Assembly: GCA_900551445.1 (NCBI GenBank)
Contig: URWA01000025.1
Location: 1-47,948 of the forward strand
Direction of reading: 5' to 3'
Length of the DNA: 47,948 nucleotides
DNA from: an uncultured Bacteroides sp.
GTDB lineage: Bacteria > Bacteroidota > Bacteroidia > Bacteroidales > Bacteroidaceae
Part shown: one piece after another, positions 8,809-15,823 of the stretch
How positions within the stretch are numbered: the stretch's first letter is position 1
Layout of the letters: each line of letters begins with the position of its first letter
Program-made: the position numbers and the translations under genes
Notes under the pieces: model-generated
What the model was told of the DNA's origin: nothing
Databases searched by the model: none
The model's input: the letters and a program-made list of their open reading frames with translations, nothing else

Positions 8809-9033
8809 TTATTTTTCTTTGTGGTCAGTAGAAGAAACTTCTTCTTTTTTGCTGTCAGTTTCTTTCAGGTTTTCTTCCACTTCGTTCATACCCTCTTTGA
8901 AGCTTTTTACTCCTTTTCCGAGACCTTTCATCAGTTCCGGAATCTTCTTTCCACCGAACAATATCAGGATAATCAGGATGATAAATAAAAATTCCTGGGT
9001 ACCGATACCCATCAACAATAAGGTCGTATTCAT
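8809..9033 (-). CDS. tatA: Twin-arginine translocase pore subunit TatA
   Basis: A 74-residue protein: a short N-terminal helix (FLFIILIILILF), the hinge FGGKKIPELMKGLGKGVKSF and an acidic tail. TatA multimers form the transport pore with TatC. It is the first gene of the tatA-tatC operon under a perfect consensus promoter (9077-9108). No TatB is seen, as in other Bacteroidota. Confidence 0.95.
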   Translation of the reverse strand: MNTTLLLMGIGTQEFLFIILIILILFGGKKIPELMKGLGKGVKSFKEGMNEVEENLKETDSKKEEVSSTDHKEK

Positions 9034-9076
9034 GTAGTTCTGTAAAATAATGGTTTGTCTGTTATTGATTTCTACG

Positions 9077-9108
9077 CAAAAATATGGATTGTTTTTTATC
9101 TGCGCAAA
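9077..9108 (-). promoter_or_regulatory. Consensus promoter of tatA-tatC
   Basis: On the minus strand TTTG (9105-9108), a 20-nt gap and TATTTTTG (9077-9084), 44 nt before the tatA ATG. Confidence 0.8.
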
Positions 9109-9211
9109 TGTAAGTCTTTGGCATTTTCGTTTTTAAGGAAAAAAGCAGTGCGCTTGAAAGAATTCTTCCAGTTGTCCTGAGGATAATTCCTTTTTGTTCC
9201 CTTGTTTTCTC

Positions 9212-9293
9212 TGTACCACACTGCGGGATTTGTATTTCACAGTGTGAAATATGTATCCCACACTGTGGTTTTTGTATCCCACAGTGTGAAACA
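9212..9293. repeat. Array of 21-bp tandem imperfect palindromes
   Basis: Units begin at 9212 (19 bp, degenerate), 9231, 9252 and 9273, the last three exactly 21 bp apart. Each opens with TGTA and has a palindromic core: CACAGTGTG, CACACTGTG and again CACAGTGTG. It lies in the gap between divergent tatA and the gene at 9470. The period is near two helical turns. A similar 22-bp array of unrelated sequence lies at 33860-33947. Function unknown: operator array, cruciform or a Bacteroidales intergenic repeat. Confidence 0.75.
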
Positions 9294-9469
9294 GAGAATT
9301 TTCCTTGGAGTTTGGAAGAATTTGCGGGAGAGCCAGGGAAAATATGGAAGGGCAGGAGCAGAAACAGGCGGGTGAACCGAAATGTCAGGAAGATGTCAGT
9401 CAGTTTTTTCGGTTGGATGAGTGGAGAAAAGTAGTTTTGTAATTGAAATCAAGATGAATGAAGTGAAAC

Positions 9470-10141
9470 ATGAAGGCAAAAGTGCATTATGCAGGAATGC
9501 GGCGGTTTTTAGTTTTATTTATACTGGCTCTCGTGGCAGGTTCCCTTTTTATCACGCAGAAGAAGGAGAAAGACGATACTCCGTTGCCCGAAAAGCTGGA
9601 GAAGGTGATGCGTACTACGCGGATGAATACCTATCGGGACCCTTTTTACGGGTATGTGATACATTATCCGTCCTTTTTCGAGCAAGTTTCCAATCCGCAG
9701 GTCAAGGAAAAAGGTTACTGCCAGTTCCGTTTCTGGAATGTGGAGCAGATTGTACAGACCGCGTTTGTGCTTCCCAATCTGGACAGCCTGACGGTGGCGC
9801 AGGGAATGGCCCGTTTTGCCCGGGAATTGCATGCCACTTATCAACGGGAGGAAGACGATGGTTTTATCCTTTCCGGACCGCTTCATTTGGAAGGCCAGGA
9901 AGTGGCAGGCCATCGTTTTTATGCCAAATACGTGCAGCGTCAGAAACTCTGGTTCGTGCAGATTCTCACTTATCCGGAGAATTGCACGCAGGCGGTGACG
10001 CGGCTCATCCGGGAAATTGACCGTTGGAAGGTATGGGAGAAAAAGGAAGAGAAGAAATTGCCTGAATCGTTTGGCAGTGAGCCGCAGACTACTTCACCGT
10101 ATGAAGGTCCTTGCTTCCCTTGGATATTGATTACCAACTGA
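9470..10141 (+). CDS. Hypothetical membrane-anchored protein
   Basis: I do not recognise this 223-residue protein. A basic start and one hydrophobic stretch (about 12-30, FLVLFILALVAGSLFI) suggest a signal anchor with the rest in the periplasm. The body is a mixed fold (about 45-190) with YRDPFYGYVIHYPSFF and an aromatic, basic C-terminal helix RLIREIDRWKVW. ATG 9470 opens the frame, and ATG 9497 (MRRFLVLF) is an equally good start. It reads in a frame that overlaps a 199-codon alternative frame (9421-10020), which lacks protein-like composition. It is followed by the decayed beta-barrel locus. Confidence 0.65.
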   Translation: MKAKVHYAGMRRFLVLFILALVAGSLFITQKKEKDDTPLPEKLEKVMRTTRMNTYRDPFYGYVIHYPSFFEQVSNPQVKEKGYCQFRFWNVEQIVQTAFVLPNLDSLTVAQGMARFARELHATYQREEDDGFILSGPLHLEGQEVAGHRFYAKYVQRQKLWFVQILTYPENCTQAVTRLIREIDRWKVWEKKEEKKLPESFGSEPQTTSPYEGPCFPWILITN

Positions 10142-10245
10142 TTCCGGAGAGGGATCTCGTGAATCCTTCTTCCGTCTCTTTGTGGGGGAATCCCCAATAA
10201 TATACCCGAAACTCTTTGTTGTATTTCTTGAGGATGAGTATTGAA

Positions 10246-10292
10246 ACTACCCTACAGGGTAGTGGAAAAGTCTCGCGAAGTATGGAACTTTG
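10246..10292 (+). promoter_or_regulatory. Palindromic operator plus -7 box, copy 1
   Basis: ACTACCCTACAGGGTAGT (10246-10263) is a perfect 8-bp inverted repeat with a 2-bp centre. GGAAAAGTCT follows, then GAACTTTG (10285-10292), one base off the -7 consensus. Copy 2 at 16895-16941 has the same parts with the same 21 nt between palindrome and -7 box. A dimeric activator bound at the palindrome would sit upstream of the polymerase. The regulator is unknown; the LuxR protein at 19568-20332 is one candidate. Confidence 0.65.
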
Positions 10293-10319
10293 CAGCAGAA
10301 ATTAAAAAGCTACTATGCA

Positions 10320-11704
10320 ATGAAGAAAATGAAGAGATTTTGGTTCCTGCTTATAGGTGTTGTATTGCCTGTAAGTTTATCTGCACAAACCGTAAGTGGA
10401 AGATTGATGGATGAGAACAGCCAGCCGTTACCCTACGCCAATGTGGTGCTATTGTCGTTGCCGGATTCGGTGTTTGTGAGTGGAACCGTCAGCGGGGAGG
10501 ACGGTTCCTTTAAGCTGGAAGCCACATCGAGAAATCAGATTCTGAAAATATCCACCATTGGATATAAAACGGTGTATAAACCGATAGCTCCGGCCAATCT
10601 CGGTACTGTTCAGCTTGTAGCGGATACACAGCAGTTGGGAGAAGTCGTAGTGAAGGCCGATTTGCCGAAAACACGTGTAAAGGGGAATGCCATGGTGACG
10701 ACCGTAACAGGGAGTGTGCTGGAAAAAGCCGGAACAGGCAATGACCTGCTTGACAAAACGCCGTATCTGCCTTTGCCATGTACGCACACAGCTTCGGTCA
10801 ACTACAAGCAGAGGCGGGTGTGAGGTATGAGCATCTGAACTCCGATTACTATGAGTTCGGGAAAAGGATGGATGAGCAAAGCCGTAGATATGATAATGTA
10901 TTTCCTTCCATATCCCTGTCCTATCCTATAGGTAAGACCCAACTAATGATAAGTTATTCAGGCAACATAGAAAGGCCTAGCTACAACAGGTTGTCAAGTG
11001 CAGTAATCTATGGCAATAAATATACATATGAGAGCGGGAATCCGCTTCTGCGTTCTTCGATACAGAATACCTTGTCGCTCAATACATCCTGGAAATGGTT
11101 GTATTTCAACATGAATTACAGCCGTATTAAGGACATGCAGATACAGATAAGTCAATCCTATTCGGATGCAGATCCTTCCATTTCTCTGTTCACGTATACC
11201 AATGTTCCCAAAGTGGACAAGCTGAATGCCACTTTATCTGTATCGCCGACAATTGGTATATGGTCGCCACAATTCACAGCCATGTACAGCCAGCAATGGT
11301 TTGTGATGGACATACCGGATGGGTCCAAGAACCTCAATAATCCTATCGGATTCTTCAAGTGGGGCAATACATTCAGTTTTCCCAAGGATTTTCAGCTGAA
11401 CATAGATTTGGAGACTTCCACACGAGGAGAAGACAGCAGCTGCCGTATCATTGAGCCGGGAAGTTCAGTAAATCTATCCTTATACAAAGGATTTTGGGGT
11501 GGAAAATTGTCAGTCCAACTGCAGGCTAACGACCTCTTCAATACCTCATCTTCAGACATACTGGTGTACAGCGGTAACCGCCTTACCATACTTGCTCCAG
11601 AGTCGCGCCGCAGTTTTGGTATGACCATACGATACAAGTTCAATGCTACGAAGAGCAAATATAAGGGAACCGGAGCCGGAGACAGCCAGAAAAACCGTAT
11701 GTAA
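10320..11704 (+). pseudogene. Outer-membrane beta-barrel protein with internal deletion and frameshift
   Basis: Remains of a TonB-receptor-like protein (CarboxypepD_reg N-domain, plug, OMP_b-brl_3 barrel). The first part (10320-10763) encodes a signal peptide ending VSLSAQ, the regulatory-like domain, a plug start and NDLLDKTP. The frame then breaks, and the second part (from about 10766; internal ATG 10778) resumes deep in the barrel at AHSFGQLQAEAGVRYEH and continues to the C-terminus (RRSFGMTIRYKFN). Compared with the intact paralogue at 17105-19453, roughly 330 residues are missing and the halves are out of frame. The upstream TTG at 10290 lies in the -7 box, so ATG 10320 is the natural start. 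A functional product is unlikely. Confidence 0.85.
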
Positions 11705-11707
11705 TTT

Positions 11708-12058
11708 ATGACAGCACAAACTTCATATATAAATCTCTCTTGGGCGGTTGTGGGCATAATCGACAAGGATGTCCGCAACAGCCTTCAATCCATGAAGCGC
11801 TCGGACGAACCGATAGAAGCTACCATTGAAAGGTATGTCATCGGTTATCTGGGTTTCTGGCATATTGCCTTTATCGATAAAGGAAGAATGAATAGATGTC
11901 ACGATGAAACAGTCATTCAGTACGCAAAGAAGAAGATGGAAGAATACATCACTACCCATCCTCCTATTGTTACTTTGCCGAAGTTCTACATTGTATTTCT
12001 AAATCAGCCTCAGATTGGCTGCGATACCCACGGCCTCAGTGATGTTTTCTGCGTGTAG
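11708..12058 (+). CDS. Hypothetical small protein with a replaced C-terminus
   Basis: A 116-codon frame 3 nt after the broken beta-barrel gene. Residues 1-96 look protein-like (EATIERYVIGYLGFWHIAF; a helical, charged middle, VIQYAKKKMEEYI) with no signal peptide; I do not recognise the family. The last 20 codons, from 11997, lie in the 103-bp duplicated 3' end of the LuxR gene and are read antisense to it, so the natural C-terminus has been lost at the junction. Probably non-functional or altered. Confidence 0.45.
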   Translation: MTAQTSYINLSWAVVGIIDKDVRNSLQSMKRSDEPIEATIERYVIGYLGFWHIAFIDKGRMNRCHDETVIQYAKKKMEEYITTHPPIVTLPKFYIVFLNQPQIGCDTHGLSDVFCV

Positions 12059-12099
12059 TTTCTCGAATAGTTTCTTCTTGTGAAACTTGATGGTATTTG
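11997..12099 (-). pseudogene. 103-bp duplicate of the LuxR regulator 3' end
   Basis: Matches 19566-19668 over 103 bp with three mismatches, in the same orientation. It contains the stop codon and last ~33 codons of the LuxR-type gene (end of the HTH domain). The rest of the gene is absent. The two copies are direct repeats around about 7.5 kb of accessory DNA. Confidence 0.85.
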
Positions 12100-12282
12100 T
12101 AGAGCTTCAAAAACTGTATTTTATTTCAATATATGCCATTGAAATTCGTACTTTTGCATACGAAGAATTTGAAGGTTACGCAACATACAGAAGAATAAAG
12201 TAGCTGATAATTAATTCGTAGCCTATTACTACTATCTTAATTGTGGATTAAAAAATAACAGATATTTAATATCGAACGAATA
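12100..12282. other. Leader region of the TPR/HTH regulator
   Basis: AT-rich gap after the LuxR fragment. TACTTTTG at 12149-12156 (plus) fits the -7 consensus about 127 nt before the ATG, without a clear -33 box. A near-palindrome of TATGC/GCATA type surrounds it (CGTACTTTTGCATACG). Confidence 0.35.
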
Positions 12283-14091
12283 ATGTGCATACATAAATTT
12301 CAAAATATTATCCTTTTGCTGATGACTATTGTGGTATTTGCCGCCTGTGACAGAAATACTCCAATATTGGAGCAGATGGATATGGCCGAGAATCTTATGA
12401 ATACCAAGCCTGATTCTGCCCTTACCCTATTGAAGAACATTCCGGTTACAAATATTAAAGGTGAAGAGATAGCAGCCAGGTATGCACTACTTAAATCCAT
12501 GGCATTGGACAAGAACTATATTGACACAACGACTTTCGATGTCCTTCAACCGGCTATTGATTATTATCTCAAAAAAGGTTCTCCTGACGAGAAACTTCGG
12601 ACATATTATTATCAAGGCAGAATATATCAGAATCAGGGCGATGATGATTCTGCCATGCAATCCTTCTTGAATGGTCGTGATTTGAAACAAGTGGTAACTG
12701 ATTCGTTACTACTGGCTCATACCTTGGTAGCACAAGGTACTTTGTATTTTAAACAGTATAAAACAAATGAATTTATTCGGAATAATCTGGAGGCAGCAAA
12801 GTTATACGGAGTTATTGGCAGAGATATCTTTGAAATCAAGAGTTATACGAATGCACTTGATGGTTACATCATACTGAATAACAAATCAGCAGCAGACAGT
12901 CTTCTATCTATTTGCATACCGTTAGTGCAAAAGAATCCTGACGGAGAAGTATATCTTTTCCCTTCTTTACTATCTTATACAATAGAATTCTGTTCTCCTG
13001 ATGATCTCAAAACCTTTTTAGATAAATATCAGGATTTGGAACTTTCCAAAGATGAAACTATGAATTTTGCCCGAGGATATTCAAAAATTGGAGAGTACGA
13101 CAAAGCTTTAAATATTCTTGCGGAAATAAGTCCTGCTGCGTTCACCATGGATTCACTAAAATATGCTTCGGTGAAAATTGAAATTTTGGAGAAGCAAGGC
13201 AAGTATGAGCAAGCTCTTAATTTGTATAGAGATTACTCTGCCATGCATGAAGGTTATCTGAATAAATTAATTTCACATGACCTTCTATTTTCTGATAAGA
13301 AGCATCAGCTTGAAATTGAAAACCTCATGAAGATTCAAGATAGGGACAGAATCATTTGGGCAACGCTTTGTGGCATATTCGCATTGACCATACTTGTAGG
13401 CTGGTTATATTACCGAGCTTATCGCAGTAAAACCAGGCGCATTTTGGCTGAGAAAGAAAATGAGAATCTAAAACTGGAACAGGACAATCTACGTAAAGAG
13501 AAAGAAAAGGCAGAACTTGAACGTGACAAGAAAACACTTGAAGCCGAGAATCTGGAGAAAGACAAGAAACGACTTGAGGCCGAACAACGTCAGTATGAAT
13601 TGGAAGCAGCCAATCTCAGATTAGAAATCTCTCAGTTGGAAAGTGAACGTGACCACTTGAAGGAATTGCAGAAGGAACAGTCTGAACTGGCAAAACCAAT
13701 ACAGAAAGTCATAAAGGACAGACTTGACATACTAAATGGTCTGCTAGCAAAAGAAATAACACAAAATGACAGCTATGCGGAGTCGTATAATAACTGGATT
13801 GAGACAGTCCATAATGACAAAAAGAAGTTCATGGATTCAACCCGCCTTGCTTTTGCTGCGTCGCATCCCAAATTTATGGAATATCTCGAACAACATGGAT
13901 TATCCAATGATGAAATAAACTATCTGTGTTTGTATGCAATCGGGTTACGCGGTAAGGAAGTCGGAGAATACATCCAGATGAAACGTCATTACATCGTAAG
14001 CCATGAAATCAGACAGAAACTTGGCATTGACCAGCATGAAACCAATCTTGGTCTTTATATCCGCAGACTGATAAAAGATTTTGAAATATAG
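12283..14091 (+). CDS. Membrane regulator with TPR-like, coiled-coil and HTH domains
   Basis: A 602-residue one-component regulator of a type common in Bacteroides. The N-terminal signal ends in a lipobox-like FAAC (Cys22). Residues 30-340 form TPR-like helical pairs (RTYYYQGRIYQNQGDDDSAM; KYEQALNLYRDYSAM), predicted periplasmic. A membrane helix (about 356-378, IIWATLCGIFALTILVGWLY) leads to a long charged coiled coil (about 385-470, repeating LEAE and LEKDKK) and a C-terminal LuxR-like HTH (about 520-602, GLSNDEINYLCLYAIGLRGKEVGEYI). The layout suggests an envelope signal passed to a cytoplasmic DNA-binding domain; the signal and targets are unknown. AT-rich relative to flanking housekeeping DNA. 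A terminator follows. Confidence 0.8.
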   Translation: MCIHKFQNIILLLMTIVVFAACDRNTPILEQMDMAENLMNTKPDSALTLLKNIPVTNIKGEEIAARYALLKSMALDKNYIDTTTFDVLQPAIDYYLKKGSPDEKLRTYYYQGRIYQNQGDDDSAMQSFLNGRDLKQVVTDSLLLAHTLVAQGTLYFKQYKTNEFIRNNLEAAKLYGVIGRDIFEIKSYTNALDGYIILNNKSAADSLLSICIPLVQKNPDGEVYLFPSLLSYTIEFCSPDDLKTFLDKYQDLELSKDETMNFARGYSKIGEYDKALNILAEISPAAFTMDSLKYASVKIEILEKQGKYEQALNLYRDYSAMHEGYLNKLISHDLLFSDKKHQLEIENLMKIQDRDRIIWATLCGIFALTILVGWLYYRAYRSKTRRILAEKENENLKLEQDNLRKEKEKAELERDKKTLEAENLEKDKKRLEAEQRQYELEAANLRLEISQLESERDHLKELQKEQSELAKPIQKVIKDRLDILNGLLAKEITQNDSYAESYNNWIETVHNDKKKFMDSTRLAFAASHPKFMEYLEQHGLSNDEINYLCLYAIGLRGKEVGEYIQMKRHYIVSHEIRQKLGIDQHETNLGLYIRRLIKDFEI

Positions 14092-14123
14092 ATTCAGATT
14101 CTACACTGATAAACTGTAGTAAT

Positions 14124-14158
14124 GCCGTCTTTATGATAAAGATGGCCTTATTTATTAT
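14124..14158 (+). terminator. Probable terminator after the TPR/HTH regulator
   Basis: GCCGTCTTTA (14124-14133) and TAAAGATGGC (14137-14146) form a hairpin with one G-T pair, then CTTATTTATT. Confidence 0.65.
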
Positions 14159-14480
14159 ATGTCAGCAATGACGATTTTCTGTCAATTTCATACATTCTAT
14201 CTTATCCCATCCAAAAATATCACTAAAAGCAGTAAATCAGCCGAGAGTAAGTTCTACAAAAGGCAATATGAATGAAGGTCAATTACTGCACCAAATGCCT
14301 ATTGGGAGTTGCTTCACAAAACTTTTAAAAGGCATGTAAGATTTTGGAAGTTTGACAACTTATAAACAGTTGAATATAAGTGTAATAAATAATCTTACGT
14401 AAAATTTTTATCCTTGATTGAAGACTTTATTTGCAGTAAATTTACATAAAAAATTACACATACTTCAAATAATAAGTTTG

Positions 14481-14671
14481 ATGAGGCAGTTCAGATTCAT
14501 TCTTTGGATAGCTATTTTGCTTAGTTGTGGTTAAACCGAAACGCGTAAATTCGTATATATGGTAAAATCGTATATACCGACCAGAAACAGATTGCAGGAG
14601 CAAGTTGCGTCTTTTTGAATCTTCCCGATTTCATACGAATTGCCGGAACAGTAAGTGATTTGGGAGGATAG
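14481..14671 (+). pseudogene. N-terminal relic of another beta-barrel receptor gene
   Basis: MRQFRFILWIAILLSCG (14481-14531) is a signal-peptide start closed by a stop. In the next frame a decayed LNRNA-stop-IRIY is followed by GKIVYTDQKQIAGASCVF and NLPDFIRIAGTVSDLGG (14561-14668), then TAG. This aligns with the CarboxypepD_reg segment of the pseudogene at 10320 (NVVLLSLPDSVFVSGTVSG). One frameshift and at least two stops mark it as a relic; no barrel portion remains. The rest of the 14092-14719 gap, apart from the terminator, shows nothing I can interpret. Confidence 0.6.
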
Positions 14672-14719
14672 AAGTAAAAGAGGAAAAAGATTATTATAAA
14701 TAAATCAATTGTATTCATT

Positions 14720-15568
14720 ATGATAAACAATAGAAAACTTCATAGGATAACTGTGAATAAACTTGTAACAGGATTCCTTGTACTGGCTACTTTTATTGTA
14801 GCAAGTTGTAGTAAAGATGAGCCCCAAGACAGGGTTGATGAAATCAGAATGTTGGTTTCGGCCGAGACTGGTGTAATGTATGATCTGTTCGATGCGGAAG
14901 GAACTTATCCCATTGAGTGTATGCTTGTGATGTTTGAAGACAATCCAGGAGTACAGGAGCCGCTTGGCTTTGGAAGAATTGAAGGATTTACTTACGAAAG
15001 AGGACATGAATATTACCTTTCGGTAAAACGGACTATCCTTGCCAATCCCCCAATGGATGGTTCAGACCGCAGATATTCACTTATTAGTATTCTTCAGGAC
15101 AGGCTTGTTACCGAACCGGAAGTCCCTGTTGACGAAGAAATTAAGTCGGAAAATGATATAGAGTATAATGAATTATGCCCCTTTCAGAAATACGCCATCA
15201 GTGAGGAATTCATCGTTGATGAAACCGGTCACATATTCTATGCCGACGGTTCATCACTACCGTCCTATGATGCTGCCCGTATCTGGTTGGAAAATGTTCT
15301 TGACGAGAATGATCCCAATTGGATACAATACCAGAGAGTAGGATATATGGCAATCTATTCATTTGTCTTGTCACCCCTTACAGACGACATACGTTTAGTA
15401 CGCAATGAAACTTCGGGGCCGATGTTCAAGAATGTCATTCCTGAAAATGAATTTACTTATATCAAGCAGTCCATGAAATCAGGGGAAGAACTTCGCTACG
15501 CCTTGATACTCGCTAATGTCAACAAAAAGGGCCTTCAAAAATTGGAGTTCATAATAAGGAAGCTGTAA
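14720..15568 (+). CDS. Lipoprotein with DUF4377-like N-terminal domain
   Basis: A 282-residue predicted lipoprotein: the hydrophobic signal ends at VASC (Cys30). Residues about 40-130 resemble DUF4377: PIECMLVMFED, then GRIEGFTYERGHEYYLSVKR and NPPMDGSDRRYSLISIL. The second half (about 135-282) is acidic and not recognised. ATG 14720 is well placed after an A-rich leader; the long signal region (30 residues) might start later. No operon partner is evident. Function unknown. Confidence 0.65.
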   Translation: MINNRKLHRITVNKLVTGFLVLATFIVASCSKDEPQDRVDEIRMLVSAETGVMYDLFDAEGTYPIECMLVMFEDNPGVQEPLGFGRIEGFTYERGHEYYLSVKRTILANPPMDGSDRRYSLISILQDRLVTEPEVPVDEEIKSENDIEYNELCPFQKYAISEEFIVDETGHIFYADGSSLPSYDAARIWLENVLDENDPNWIQYQRVGYMAIYSFVLSPLTDDIRLVRNETSGPMFKNVIPENEFTYIKQSMKSGEELRYALILANVNKKGLQKLEFIIRKL

Positions 15569-15760
15569 TATGTCTCTAAATCGGATCATATATGAAATAT
15601 TCATAACAGGTAGAAATTTTATGGGAAGAATAATTTTTGTTACGACATTGATTCTGAGATGGCAGAGTTTTTCGGCATGAGCTTCCACAACCAGATTTCG
15701 GAGGTTTTCTCGATTGGAAAAGTAAATTCAAATCCGTTCTTCTCAAAATCCATTATCACA
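15569..15760. other. Gap before the IS-end remnant
   Basis: No convincing gene. From about 15671 a plus-strand frame stays open into the LNFNNFKELL stop of the IS-like end (about 45 codons), which could be more of a decayed transposase 3' end. A 38-codon minus-strand frame (MDFEKNGFEFTF...) overlaps it. Neither can be confirmed without a search. Confidence 0.3.
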
Positions 15761-15815
15761 AATTGAATTTCAATAATTTCAAAGAACTCCTATGATCTCT
15801 TAGCGGACACTAATA
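15761..15815 (+). mobile_element. IS-end remnant, second copy
   Basis: The partner of positions 1-55, same orientation, about six mismatches in 55. It carries the LNFNNFKELL-stop frame and the GGACACTAAT edge. It ends 8 nt before the DUF6624 gene, so that gene's leader is largely IS-derived. Confidence 0.45.
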
Positions 15816-15823
15816 ATTACACT

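Noticed and set aside
9212..9293. Considered as a CRISPR array (also 33860-33947)
   Set aside because: Units are contiguous 21-22-bp palindromic repeats without spacers, and no cas gene is present.
9421..10020. 199-codon plus-strand ORF overlapping the gene at 9470
   Set aside because: Composition is unlike a protein (Gly/Arg/Ser-rich, many Cys) and it is a frame shadow of the 223-residue anchored protein.
14521..14730. 69-codon minus-strand ORF in the gap before the DUF4377-like gene
   Set aside because: AT-rich chance frame; the plus strand carries a recognisable receptor relic at this place.
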